Shown: positions 1 through 8,338, counted from the stretch's first letter. The stretch: 64,000 bases of DNA from Tunturibacter gelidoferens (GCF_040358255.1 NZ_CP132938.1:1364001-1428000); one strand, 5' to 3'. Made by a program: numbers and translations. The notes: generated from the sequence alone by a model not told the origin.

Positions 1-1584
1 TTGAATGACAGTGTCGACCTGCTCACGCAGAATTTGAAGAGGTTCAAGCACTCAGGCCTAGCTCCTGCGGCGAGAAACTCAACTGAGCTTCTCGCCTCGA
101 ATACGATTCCCAAGGAATTGGTCGTTATATGCAAGAAGAACTCCAGCGACCTGCAAAACCTCATCTACTGGCTGAAAGGAAAAGGTAAGGTTGCCGTCAT
201 AGACGATGAGGCCGATTACGCCACTCCAAACTCCGGCATAAATAAGGGAACAATCACGACTATCAATAAGTGGGTAGGTCAGTTAATAGGATCTAAGGGC
301 TATTACATTGGCGTGACCGCCACGCCCGCCCGCCTAAATCTGAACGACACATTTCAAAACGACACGAAGAGGTGGGTTAAGTTTCCGCCACACTCCAAAT
401 ACACCGGACAAGAGGTGTTTTTTCCCTTGGACACAAAGGGGATTCCTTACCGCCTAACCAGGCTCGATCAAGGCGGCAACGCTGAGGAAGCTGAGGATGC
501 CCTGGTTCGTTTTCTAGTTACTTCTGCGTACCTCAACTCTACTGGACCCGAGAAAAACTACACAATGCTCGTTCATACGAGCGGGAAAAAGGATGACCAC
601 GCCGCAGATCGAGCTGCAATTGAAAAGTCCGTTGAAGCACTGCTTGACGGTCAGCATTCCGCATTTACGAAACTGACCACGAAGGTTCACAAAGCCGCTC
701 AGCAACTGTACCCGTCAGCAGATCCGCAGGCTCTGACCGAATATGTTGTCGAAAACGCGTCTCGAACTACTCTGATCGTTCTAAACAGCAGACGTGACCG
801 CAAGGCTGCGGGCGATAGCGCAACAGACCCGACATCGCCTTTTACTATTGTCATAGGCGGCAATATCGTTTCTCGTGGAGTCACGTTCCCTAATTTGCTG
901 TCAATGTTCTTTACAAGGAACGTAAAGAACAAGCTGCAACAAGACACCTACATTCAACGTGCCAGAATGTTCGGAGCGCGTGGCAGTTACTTAAAACACT
1001 TTGAACTGACCATTCCGTCACAACTTTACGACGATTGGCAGAAGTGCTTTATTTTCCATCGACTCGCCCTGGCTACGATCGAGAGCAATCTTGGAGTGCC
1101 TGTCTGGGTGGGAGATAGTAGAGTCGCCGTCGCGGGGAATAGCAGCATCAATAAGGCGACGGTGAGCCTCGACAAAGGCGAGATGTCGTTTGGCCTTTTC
1201 GACTATTCCAGCGAACTTGAAGAGATAATTCAGTCCGCACCCACGTCCGTATCTACTCTAGAGCAGATACGGGATAAGGTCGGCAATGACGCCATTCCAA
1301 CATTTGTAATTGACTTCCTGAAAACGGCTCTAAAGAACAAGCCTGACGGTTCGCTTGCCATTCACGCGTCTTCGTCCATAGCAAACTATGGACCATCAGC
1401 TGATAAAAAATCGATCACACGTGCAAAGGGATTTCTGGGCAAACCCCAACTGGAAGCTGGAAAGTTCCCGATCGCTATACACCATGTGAAGATCTTCTAT
1501 AACAAGTCTGGAAAGGCCAAGCTCTATTACAAGATTGGTAGCGGCGGCGTCGCATTTATTCAGAATCTTAAGAAAGCGGTATGA
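1..1584 (+). CDS. Z1-domain (SF2 helicase-like) restriction/defence protein, 5'-truncated by window edge
   Basis: C-terminal 527 residues of what looks like a Z1-domain protein, an ATPase family found beside DNA methyltransferases in restriction-type systems. Visible helicase-like motifs: a Walker B-type box VIDDEADYA (about residues 67-75), a motif-III-like GVTATPARL (about 104-112), and a motif V/VI-like region with GGNIVSRGVTFPNL followed by QRARMFGAR (about 287-325). No Walker A is present. The open frame begins at base 1 with TTG, so the N-terminal nucleotide-binding part probably lies outside the window and the true start is not visible. The stop TGA is followed 82 bp later by a DNA methyltransferase on the same strand. 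Z1 proteins linked to methyltransferases and MORC/MutL-like ATPases are established in the literature; that this one restricts DNA is inference. Confidence 0.75.
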   Translation: MNDSVDLLTQNLKRFKHSGLAPAARNSTELLASNTIPKELVVICKKNSSDLQNLIYWLKGKGKVAVIDDEADYATPNSGINKGTITTINKWVGQLIGSKGYYIGVTATPARLNLNDTFQNDTKRWVKFPPHSKYTGQEVFFPLDTKGIPYRLTRLDQGGNAEEAEDALVRFLVTSAYLNSTGPEKNYTMLVHTSGKKDDHAADRAAIEKSVEALLDGQHSAFTKLTTKVHKAAQQLYPSADPQALTEYVVENASRTTLIVLNSRRDRKAAGDSATDPTSPFTIVIGGNIVSRGVTFPNLLSMFFTRNVKNKLQQDTYIQRARMFGARGSYLKHFELTIPSQLYDDWQKCFIFHRLALATIESNLGVPVWVGDSRVAVAGNSSINKATVSLDKGEMSFGLFDYSSELEEIIQSAPTSVSTLEQIRDKVGNDAIPTFVIDFLKTALKNKPDGSLAIHASSSIANYGPSADKKSITRAKGFLGKPQLEAGKFPIAIHHVKIFYNKSGKAKLYYKIGSGGVAFIQNLKKAV

Positions 1585-1666
1585 GGTGCTAAAGGTGTAT
1601 CTGCAATCAGACGATAGAAATCATCGATTTCCGCTATCCGATCAGTGGGATTAATCTGGAGAGAAT

Positions 1667-2842
1667 ATGAAACTGCTCCCAATCCACCCGTTTCCAGCGC
1701 GCATGGCCCCAGAGATTGTTTTCAAGGAACTCGCCGGCATGGCGTCTCCCAAGACTATTCTGGATCCGATGTCTGGTTCGGGAACTGTGTTGCGTGCAGC
1801 GGCTGAACTTGGTCACCGGGCAATAGGCTTCGATCTGGACCCGCTAGCAGTTTTGATGGCGAAGGTTTGGACAACACCATTTCAAACTAAGCGCTTGATT
1901 AGCGCCGCCGAAAAACTCGTCATGTCTGCCAGGAATTCTGATGAGATGTACTTGCCGTGGATCGATGACTGCGAAGAAACCGCCAAATATGTCAGCTTTT
2001 GGTTTTGTCCTAAGCAGGAAAAGCCGCTAAGGTCTCTTGCTCTAGCTCTTTCGCGCACGTCAGGCGTGCTCGCCGATGCGATGAAGATAGCGCTGAGCAG
2101 GATTATTGTCACCAAGGAACGTGGCGCTTCTATCGCGCGCGATACCTCTCACAGCAGGCCTCATAGAGTCTTCTTTGACAACGACTATGAGGTTTATGAT
2201 GGTTTTTTACAGTCCGTAAAACGACTGGCGGCACGTTTAAGCCCCGACAAGTTGCTAGGCAGTGCCGCCGTCACCGCCGGCGACTCACGACAATTGTCCA
2301 ATCTCGGTTCTGGGTCGGTCGATGTGGTCATCACTTCGCCACCGTACCTAAATGCAATCGACTATCTGCGAGGTCACCGTCTCGCTCTAGTCTGGCTTGG
2401 ATACACAATAGGCGATCTTCGCGCACTTAGATCAAAGAGTATTGGAGTTGAAAGTAGGGCCGAGAAAGAGATGCCTAAATCTGTGCTAAAGGCACTCCTG
2501 AAGAGATCAGGGACCTTGAATGAACTGCCGGTCCGACAACTGGGAATGGTCCACCACTATGCCCAGGACGTGCTTAGTTTCATGCAGGAATTGATGCGAA
2601 TTACTAAGCCTAAAGGGCAAGTCTTACTCGTCGTTGGGAACTCTTGTCTCAGTGGTGTGAGCATCTCAAATGCAAACATCAATGTCGCGGCGGCAGAGAT
2701 GTCAGGGTTTCGGCTAGTTGGAAGGTCTGAAAGGGCTCTTCCTACCTCCAGTCGGTATTTGCCCATGCCCGCGGCGAACACTGCTGGTAGCTTAGCGAAT
2801 CGTATGAGGACCGAAACCCTCCTCAGTTTCTGCCACGTCTAG
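1667..2842 (+). CDS. DNA methyltransferase (N4-cytosine/N6-adenine type)
   Basis: 391-residue SAM-dependent DNA methyltransferase. Motif I is DPMSGSGT (residues 33-40, SAM binding) and motif IV is TSPPY (223-227, amino-methyltransferase catalytic motif). The N-terminal HPFPARMAPEI stretch is typical of this methyltransferase group. About 185 residues separate the two motifs, room for an inserted region. The start ATG has a good Shine-Dalgarno (GGAGAG, about 5 bases upstream). It follows the Z1 gene on the same strand and is probably co-transcribed, so it is likely the protective methylase of the same system. Target sequence and base (N4mC or N6mA) cannot be read from the sequence. Confidence 0.85.
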   Translation: MKLLPIHPFPARMAPEIVFKELAGMASPKTILDPMSGSGTVLRAAAELGHRAIGFDLDPLAVLMAKVWTTPFQTKRLISAAEKLVMSARNSDEMYLPWIDDCEETAKYVSFWFCPKQEKPLRSLALALSRTSGVLADAMKIALSRIIVTKERGASIARDTSHSRPHRVFFDNDYEVYDGFLQSVKRLAARLSPDKLLGSAAVTAGDSRQLSNLGSGSVDVVITSPPYLNAIDYLRGHRLALVWLGYTIGDLRALRSKSIGVESRAEKEMPKSVLKALLKRSGTLNELPVRQLGMVHHYAQDVLSFMQELMRITKPKGQVLLVVGNSCLSGVSISNANINVAAAEMSGFRLVGRSERALPTSSRYLPMPAANTAGSLANRMRTETLLSFCHV

Positions 2843-2987
2843 ATCTCGCCCAGTTTTGTGGTAATGAACAATCTGGGACCATCCCGGGGGCCGTTATGGG
2901 TCCAATAAGCGTTTCGTGAAGTGCTCTCCCACACTCTCCCGTATTGATCTGTATAGCTAAGTTATTGATATTGCGTAAGTTCTAGGA
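2843..2987. other. non-coding end of the integrated element
   Basis: AT-richer stretch between the methyltransferase stop and the tRNA-Pro fragment. I see no gene, terminator or further repeat in it. It would be the terminal non-coding segment of the element if the tRNA fragment is an attachment site. Confidence 0.4.
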
Positions 2988-3032
2988 TTGGGGTGGGTGA
3001 GGTCGCTAGTTCGAATCTAGTCGTCCCGACCA
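2988..3032 (+). repeat. tRNA-Pro(GGG) 3'-half fragment, probable attachment site (att)
   Basis: 45 bp that read as a tRNA from the anticodon loop to the CCA end. They contain loop TTGGGGT with anticodon GGG, the anticodon 3' stem GGGTG, variable region AGGTC, T arm GCTAG-TTCGAAT-CTAGT, acceptor strand CGTCCCG and ACCA. Position 72 is G with A73, implying the C1-G72 pair typical of bacterial tRNA-Pro. No 5' half (CGGGACG plus D arm) precedes it, so it is not a functional tRNA. Tyrosine-recombinase elements commonly integrate at the 3' half of a tRNA and leave such a displaced copy. The intact tRNA-Pro and the integrase would then lie left of base 1. Confidence 0.75.
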
Positions 3033-3116
3033 TTAATTCTTCATTTCATCTCAGCAAGTTACTAGTGAACCCCACTCTCTGACGTATAGACGACCCTCGC
3101 CGACGACTCCGGGTAG

Positions 3117-3233
3117 AAGCGCGCAGGTTACGGCTACTCCGGCGACAAACTTGACGAAGTGCAGAGCGGCAGACATTACGGTTACGAGCTTCTCGCCATT
3201 ATCGTGATGGAGTCGGCAAACGTAGCGCACTGA
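3117..3233 (+). pseudogene. possible coding remnant
   Basis: A 38-codon open stretch begins directly after an in-frame TAG and ends in TGA. Its residues (AGYGYSGDKLDE, then GRHYGYELLAII) look protein-like rather than random, but there is no start signal and no recognisable family. It lies just outside the tRNA fragment and may be debris of a gene broken by integration. Weak call. Confidence 0.2.
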
Positions 3234-3349
3234 GGACGAACATCGAACGTGACGACTACCAGCCTGTACATTAAATTTCCCTGATGTAGCGTGTCGGATT
3301 TCAGACTAAAGCAGACCGCTATTTTTCTTTGATGAGATCCTCATCAGTC

Positions 3350-4333
3350 TCACGAGGCGGCAGCGGCAACATCTCTAGAGAACTTCACTCCTGTCAGTTT
3401 TTCGCAGATCTGCCACAAGCGGGTTGCATCGCCGGTGTCGTTTGCTTGAGCAGCGATCTTTGCCGGCCCTACATCTTCACCACGCATCTCCTGAAAACCC
3501 TGCGGGCCATAGTATCCACCGTCTTTTACCTCAAGAGCCGTTGACGCATAGAGCGTCGGGAGAGCCCCTTCGGAGTCTGTGTTGAGAGCAATGCCAATGA
3601 GATGGCCCGCAAAGATACGTAGGCTCCTTTCAACTGCGGAATATTCGCCCGACTGGAAAAGATTGGTATTTGCAACCCCCGGGTGCGCAGCAACGCTCAT
3701 GATGCGCGAATTCTCGGCGCGCAGGCGTCGGTCGAGTTCGAAGGCGATTAGGAGATTGGCGAGCTTCGATTGCTGATAAGCGCCCATAGGAGAGTAGTTT
3801 CGTGTGGATTGTAAATCGTCGAATTTCATGCGTCCCCGTTTGTGCGCAATCGACGCGATAGTCACAACTCGAGGTCTTCCGGCTCCGTCAACAAAAGGTT
3901 CGGCGGCTGCCTGCTGAAGTGCTGGTATCAGAAGTGCGGTAAGCGCGAAATGGCCAAGAGCGTTGGTACCGAATTGAAGCTCGAAGCCATCGACTGTCTC
4001 CATGCGCCGGGGCGGAGCCATAACGCCGGCGTTGTTGATAAGCAGGTGCAGCGGGCGATGTTGCGCGACCTCCGCTGCGGCAAAATGATGGATGGAAGTA
4101 AGGGAAGCGAGGTCAAGGATTGCGAGCTCGGTGCGCAAGCCCGGCGAATCCGCTTCCATGCGGGCAAGGGCTGCTTCGCCTCGTCTCTGATCACGGCACC
4201 CAAAGATGATGTGAGCACCCTTGCGAGCGAGCTTTAGAGCCGTATGATAGCCGATACCGCTGTTTGCCCCGGTGATCAGAACCCGTTTTTCTGAGAGCGA
4301 CGGAATGTCTGCTGCTTGCCACTTCTTGCTCAT
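3350..4333 (-). CDS. short-chain dehydrogenase/reductase (SDR) family oxidoreductase
   Basis: 327-residue NAD(P)-dependent oxidoreductase of the classical/WWOX-retinol-dehydrogenase-like SDR type. Visible motifs: cofactor loop TGANSGIG (about residues 21-28), structural NNAG, catalytic YxxxK as YQQSK, and HPG after the active site. I chose the ATG giving MSKKWQAADIP; the frame stays open 56 codons further upstream, but that extension shows no SDR-like sequence. The gene is divergent from the catalase-like gene, with about 160 bp between starts, so the spacer may hold both promoters. The substrate cannot be inferred. Confidence 0.85.
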   Translation of the reverse strand: MSKKWQAADIPSLSEKRVLITGANSGIGYHTALKLARKGAHIIFGCRDQRRGEAALARMEADSPGLRTELAILDLASLTSIHHFAAAEVAQHRPLHLLINNAGVMAPPRRMETVDGFELQFGTNALGHFALTALLIPALQQAAAEPFVDGAGRPRVVTIASIAHKRGRMKFDDLQSTRNYSPMGAYQQSKLANLLIAFELDRRLRAENSRIMSVAAHPGVANTNLFQSGEYSAVERSLRIFAGHLIGIALNTDSEGALPTLYASTALEVKDGGYYGPQGFQEMRGEDVGPAKIAAQANDTGDATRLWQICEKLTGVKFSRDVAAAAS

Positions 4334-4494
4334 CTGTATTGGACGTAGTAGGGGGGCGGTGAAGATGCGAACTTTTTCTTTGTTCCGCAGCGGCAGACCT
4401 GTTGCCTCTTGCGCGAACAAATTGGCAGAGGGAAGAGTCGGTTGTAACTTAAGCTGAATCAGAGTTCGGTAGATTGTGATGAGGAGAAATAACA

Positions 4495-5436
4495 ATGCCA
4501 CTTCCTACTGACGAAAAGATCATCGCATTGAGCCAGCAACTGCTGCAGCAGTTCGACGCGATCTTCGGATTGAACCCGGGCTTTCGACCCGCCCATGCCA
4601 AGGGCATTATGCTGACCGGGACATTTACGCCTTCTGCCGAAGCGGCCACACTTACCAAAGCTCCGCACATCACGCGGGAGTCCACCCCTGTGACGGTGCG
4701 ATTCTCAGACTCCACAGGGATTCCGCTGGTGCCGGACAACGATCCTAATGCGAATCCCCGCGGATTTGCGATCCGATTCAACCTCGCCGAGCACATTCAT
4801 ACCGATATCGTCTCTCATTCGACGGATGGCTTTCCAACGAGGACGGGGCAGGAATTTCTGGAGTTGCTGATGGCGTTGGCTACGAGCGACCCCAAGAATC
4901 TGGCAGGTTCTCCGCTGGAGGCGTTTCTCGGTTCGCATCCGAAGGCGTTGGCGTTTGTGCAAACTCCGAAGCCTGCGCCCTCGAGCTTCGCGCGCGAGAG
5001 CTACTTTGGTGTGACCGCGATGAAGTTCACGAATAAGGACGGCGTTGGCCGGTTTGGGCGCTATCGGATTGTTCCAGAGGCTGGGAACGATCATCTGGAT
5101 GATGCTGCAACTGCTGCAAAGAGCGCTAACTATTTGGTGGACGAGATCGTGGAGCGAGTTGGAAAAGGGCCGATCAAGTTCAAGATTCTGGTACAGCTTG
5201 CGAACGACGGCGATGTGGTAGACGATGCGACGATTCATTGGCCGGAAGATCGAAAGGTACTTGAACTCGGCAGCTTCGCTTTGACCGCGCTGGTGGAGGA
5301 TAACGCTCACGAGCAGAAGCAGATCATCTTCGATCCGATACCTCGGGTGGAGGGAATCGAACCGTCAGACGATCCTCTGCTGGAGTTGCGGGCGGCGATC
5401 TATCTATTAAGCGGGCGACGGCGAAGAGCTGCCTAG
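4495..5436 (+). CDS. catalase-family peroxidase (SrpA-like, small haem catalase domain)
   Basis: 313-residue single-domain catalase relative, much shorter than typical monofunctional catalases (about 480 residues or more) and matching the SrpA-type catalase-related peroxidases. The distal haem histidine is in HAKGIMLTGTF (His34). The C-terminal ELRAAIY (Arg299, Tyr303) fits the RxxxY proximal-tyrosine motif. No signal peptide is visible, so it is probably cytoplasmic. It should use organic peroxides or H2O2. It is divergent from the SDR gene and followed by a strong hairpin (5442-5490). Peroxidatic rather than catalatic activity is inferred from family precedent. Confidence 0.85.
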   Translation: MPLPTDEKIIALSQQLLQQFDAIFGLNPGFRPAHAKGIMLTGTFTPSAEAATLTKAPHITRESTPVTVRFSDSTGIPLVPDNDPNANPRGFAIRFNLAEHIHTDIVSHSTDGFPTRTGQEFLELLMALATSDPKNLAGSPLEAFLGSHPKALAFVQTPKPAPSSFARESYFGVTAMKFTNKDGVGRFGRYRIVPEAGNDHLDDAATAAKSANYLVDEIVERVGKGPIKFKILVQLANDGDVVDDATIHWPEDRKVLELGSFALTALVEDNAHEQKQIIFDPIPRVEGIEPSDDPLLELRAAIYLLSGRRRRAA

Positions 5437-5441
5437 AATCG

Positions 5442-5490
5442 ATGTCCTGCCGGACGGGTCCACTGCGCGTGGGCCTGTCCGGTAGGACAT
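5442..5490. repeat. nested inverted repeat, terminator-like; short relative of the 17021/39391 palindromic element
   Basis: Outer arms ATGTCCTGCCGGAC and GTCCGGTAGGACAT pair with one mismatch; inside them GGGTCCAC and GTGGGCC pair around TGCGC. It starts 5 bp after the catalase stop. The arm motif GTCCGGCAGGAC also ends the larger palindromic elements at 17171 and 39538, so this may be a minimal copy. There is no T-run, so simple intrinsic termination is uncertain. Confidence 0.6.
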
Positions 5491-5564
5491 AAGCTTCTGA
5501 TAGCCTTTGAGGCGCGACGGGCAGGCTATTTGATCTGTGGCGGGAACCTGCTACCCTTAACAAT

Positions 5565-6131
5565 GTGCTGATTACTCCGCTCCAACTCGTAGATGAACCT
5601 CTTGAATTCAACGAAGTCATCGCACCCGGGGTGTTGGACTATGCCTCCGACATCCGGCAGGTGGGCCCGCTGCCGGTCCACGGCGTCGCGGACCTGTTGA
5701 TCGAGCATCGCAGCTCCAGTTCGCATGTGAACGACATCCGGCTGCGGGCCAACTACAGTGCGGACTTCGAAATCCTTTGTGCCCGGTGCGTCGACCCGGT
5801 CAAAGTGCCACTTTCGGGCGCTTTTGACCTGATCTTTCGTCCCGAATCCGCCGATGCGGATGCCGGGGAGCGTTCTATTACTGCGGATGAGACCGAAATC
5901 GGGTATTATCAAGAGAGCGGTCTTTTGCTGGAGGATGTGGTGCGCGAGCAGGTGTTACTTTCCCTGCCAAGTCGTACCCTCTGCACGGCAGACTGCAAAG
6001 GGCTTTGCCCGCGCTGTGGTCAGAATCTGAATCAAGCGAAATGCTCCTGCGATGAGGCTCCGGCTGATCCGCGTTGGAATGCGCTTGCGGGTTTGGGGAA
6101 TCTGGCCGACAAGCTCGAGTTGAAGCACTAA
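5565..6131 (+). CDS. yceD: YceD/DUF177 family metal-binding protein
   Basis: 188-residue DUF177 (YceD) protein, the usual partner upstream of rpmF. It has the conserved cysteines: CARC in the middle of the protein, then CKGLCPRCGQNLN and CSC near the C terminus, probably forming a zinc site. The start is GTG; an out-of-frame ATG two bases earlier stops after two codons. YceD proteins are linked to 23S rRNA processing or large-subunit maturation in bacteria and plastids; the exact role here is inferred. rpmF and plsX follow on the same strand with short spacing, the classic operon. Confidence 0.88.
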   Translation: MLITPLQLVDEPLEFNEVIAPGVLDYASDIRQVGPLPVHGVADLLIEHRSSSSHVNDIRLRANYSADFEILCARCVDPVKVPLSGAFDLIFRPESADADAGERSITADETEIGYYQESGLLLEDVVREQVLLSLPSRTLCTADCKGLCPRCGQNLNQAKCSCDEAPADPRWNALAGLGNLADKLELKH

Positions 6132-6200
6132 TCAAGTTTTTGCCTCGTCGACTGCGTGTTTTTTACGTGATTGCCGCGGCCGATTGAAAGGGATACTGCA

Positions 6201-6386
6201 ATGCCTAATCCAAAACGGCGCCACTCCAAGCAACGGACTGCCAAGCGCCGCAGCCACGACTTTTTGACCCCCACCGGCCTCTCGGAGTGCCCCAACTGCC
6301 ACGAGCGCAAGCTTCCCCATCGTGCCTGCCGCAAGTGCGGTACGTACAAGGGCCGCGGCGTTCTCGTGACCAAAGAAGCCAACTAA
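6201..6386 (+). CDS. rpmF: 50S ribosomal protein L32
   Basis: 61-residue L32. The N terminus MPNPKRRHSKQR is diagnostic, and a zinc-ribbon motif is formed by CPNC and CRKC. The ATG has a purine-rich Shine-Dalgarno (GAAAGGGA) about 8 bases upstream; an upstream in-frame alternative start gives no L32-like sequence. It lies between yceD and plsX. Confidence 0.97.
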   Translation: MPNPKRRHSKQRTAKRRSHDFLTPTGLSECPNCHERKLPHRACRKCGTYKGRGVLVTKEAN

Positions 6387-6419
6387 TATCTTCACCTCAC
6401 ACCCTGCTCTTCCCTGCTG

Positions 6420-7424
6420 ATGCCGACTGACATCGTTGTAGACGCAATGGGTTCCGACAAGGCCCCCGAGCCAGAGGTTCGCGGGGCCGTACTTGCTGCG
6501 CGTCAGTACGACGTGCGCGTGCATCTGGTCGGGCCGGAAGATAAGCTGCGGCCGATTCTGCGGCAGGCGTTGCGTGGGCAGCGTCTGCCGGTGTTTATTG
6601 TGCCCGCCAGCGAGTGGATCACGATGGACGACAAGGCCGCTCAAGCGGTCCGGTCCAAGCGCGATTCCACCATGCGGGTGGGCCTGAAGATGGTCCGCGA
6701 GGGACGTGCTGCGGGGTTCTTTACTGCGGGCAACACTGGCGCGGCGATGGCTACGGCGAAGATGGTTCTGGGGATGCTTTCCGGCGTCGACCGTCCAGCG
6801 CTGGCCCAGATTCTGCCAACCGTACATCGCATCCCTTCGCTGCTTCTGGATGTGGGCGCGAACGTGGACTGCGATCCCGACAACCTGGTCCAGTTTGCGG
6901 TCATGGGCCACATGTACGCCAAGACGATCCTGAAGATCCATAACCCGCGCATCGGCCTTCTTTCGATCGGGGAAGAGGATCTGAAGGGCAACGCCCTGAC
7001 TCGCGATACTCTGCCGCTGCTTCGCGCCCTGACCGGAATCAACTTCAAAGGTAATGTCGAAGGCCGTGATCTGTTCAACGGGCATAGCGATGTGGCGGTC
7101 TGCGACGGGTTTGTGGGTAACGTTGCGTTGAAGGCGATTGAAGGAACGGCGCAGCTGCTGAGCGCGTCGCTGCGCGAATCGTTGAAGTCTACCGTGACCT
7201 CGCAGGTGGGAGCACTCCTCTCGCGAAAGGCCTTCGCCGAGTTCAAGAAGAGGCTGGACTACTCGGAGTACGGCGGCGCGGTGCTGCTGGGAGTGCGCGG
7301 GGTATGCATCGTTGGGCACGGATCGTCGAACGAGAAGGCGATCATGAACGGCGTTCGCGTGGCGGCAGAGTTTGCTCAGGCTGATGTGAACTCCGGTATT
7401 GAAGCTGCGCTGCGGTCCTCCTAG
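6420..7424 (+). CDS. plsX: phosphate acyltransferase PlsX
   Basis: 334-residue PlsX, which converts acyl-ACP to acyl-phosphate for phosphatidic acid synthesis with PlsY. Family landmarks: VDAMGSDKAP at the N terminus, FTAGNTGAAMA in the middle, LLDVGANVDC, and the C-terminal YGGAVLLGVRGV. Length is normal. It starts 33 bp after rpmF. In many bacteria fabH or fabD follows; here the operon ends at plsX and a repeat element (7430-7700) begins at once. Confidence 0.97.
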   Translation: MPTDIVVDAMGSDKAPEPEVRGAVLAARQYDVRVHLVGPEDKLRPILRQALRGQRLPVFIVPASEWITMDDKAAQAVRSKRDSTMRVGLKMVREGRAAGFFTAGNTGAAMATAKMVLGMLSGVDRPALAQILPTVHRIPSLLLDVGANVDCDPDNLVQFAVMGHMYAKTILKIHNPRIGLLSIGEEDLKGNALTRDTLPLLRALTGINFKGNVEGRDLFNGHSDVAVCDGFVGNVALKAIEGTAQLLSASLRESLKSTVTSQVGALLSRKAFAEFKKRLDYSEYGGAVLLGVRGVCIVGHGSSNEKAIMNGVRVAAEFAQADVNSGIEAALRSS

Positions 7425-7429
7425 TCTTG

Positions 7430-7700
7430 TACCCCCCGGGGGGTATTTGCGTGTAAGTTTATTATTTTCAGCGGTTTACATTTTTTGACAAATTGTAAAT
7501 TCCTCATACCAAAAGGGTTATTCGCAAATACGTCATACCAAAAGAGTTAGCGGTAAATTATTGATTGCAAATAGGAAGGCCCCGGCAGCTCCGGGGGCCT
7601 ATTTATTTGCTCTGTAGTTATTATACCGGGCCGGCGATAACTGATACGCCACGCGATTGTTCAGTGTTGACGCGGGTTTTCGCGCGGAGGGGGCTTGACA
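7430..7700 (+). repeat. intergenic repeat element, copy A of three
   Basis: Begins with the perfect 16-bp palindrome TACCCCCCGGGGGGTA. It continues with GCGTGTAAGTTTATTATTTT, a GGTTTAC box, two CATACCAAAAG boxes, a GC-rich hairpin (GGCCCCGG...CCGGGGGCC, about 7578-7598), the block ACTGATACGCCACGCGA (from about 7640), GACGCGGGTTTTC, and ends in GGGGCTTGACA. The same order of blocks occurs at 38867-39143 and 60172-60468 on the same strand, always between genes. Function unknown. Confidence 0.8.
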
Positions 7701-7822
7701 AAAATTTTGGGGCGGGTTGTCAGGGGTTGCCCAGAGAGGTCCATCTCATAGGCGTTATTCAGGCGAAACGGTGTTTACCGTCTGTCCTGAGGCCTTACGG
7801 TTCGCACTCAGAGCTTCCATAG

Positions 7823-8170
7823 TCAAACCTCACTCTTCAATCGCTTTAGCCATAAAAGGGTGTACACTCCAAAAAACCATTTGAGACCGAACCGTTCCTC
7901 GGTTTGGTGACGCGGGCCACCAAGCTGCCTTTGCTGTCTACCCAGATCCCGTTGCAGGATCTCCAGGGGATCGAACCGGTTTGTTAGCACCACGGCCAGG
8001 CTGGGAACCTCCGGCGGGCAGGTAGTTCGAATCGCTTCCTCGGGCCAATCTTTTATCGATTCAAGCAGCAGGCGGCTTCTGGTTTCTGGATGTTCTTGCT
8101 TTGCTTTGGAGTCCAACGGCGGTTGTGGATCGATGGGTGAGGTGTGTCGACAGTATGGGAGTGTGCGCAA
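7823..8170 (-). CDS. doubtful hypothetical protein
   Basis: 115-codon frame with no recognised family. The C terminus contains an aromatic segment (LKWFFGVYTLLWLKRL) that could be membrane-associated. There is no clear Shine-Dalgarno and the composition (many Pro, Arg, Gln) is not convincingly protein-like. It is listed only because the surrounding stretch has no better candidate; it may be chance or a decayed gene. Confidence 0.2.
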   Translation of the reverse strand: MRTLPYCRHTSPIDPQPPLDSKAKQEHPETRSRLLLESIKDWPEEAIRTTCPPEVPSLAVVLTNRFDPLEILQRDLGRQQRQLGGPRHQTEERFGLKWFFGVYTLLWLKRLKSEV

Positions 8171-8338
8171 GACGAACGACTTATATCTGGCCGGTTATGC
8201 ATCGGCCACGCTGAACGAACTAAGAGAGCTTCTAACGCGCGCCGGCGCTGCAGCCGAAACGAATCGAAGCCGGATTTCACAATTGAGAGTAGTTGCACTT
8301 CGGGGCCGCTATTCCTTTCATGATCCTAAGAGGTAGGC
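8171..8338. other. upstream region of the MBOAT gene, no gene seen
   Basis: Apart from a Shine-Dalgarno (GAGG, about 6 bases before the ATG at 8339) I find no clear promoter, RNA or repeat. A 76-codon plus-strand frame ending at 8336 lacks a convincing start. Confidence 0.3.

Noticed and set aside
1588..1656. 23-codon frame between the Z1 and methyltransferase genes
   Set aside because: GTG start with GAGG too close; too short to judge, probably spacer.
8106..8336. 76-codon frame upstream of the MBOAT gene
   Set aside because: Starts at a TTG without Shine-Dalgarno and has no protein-like features; adjacency to MBOAT is not enough.
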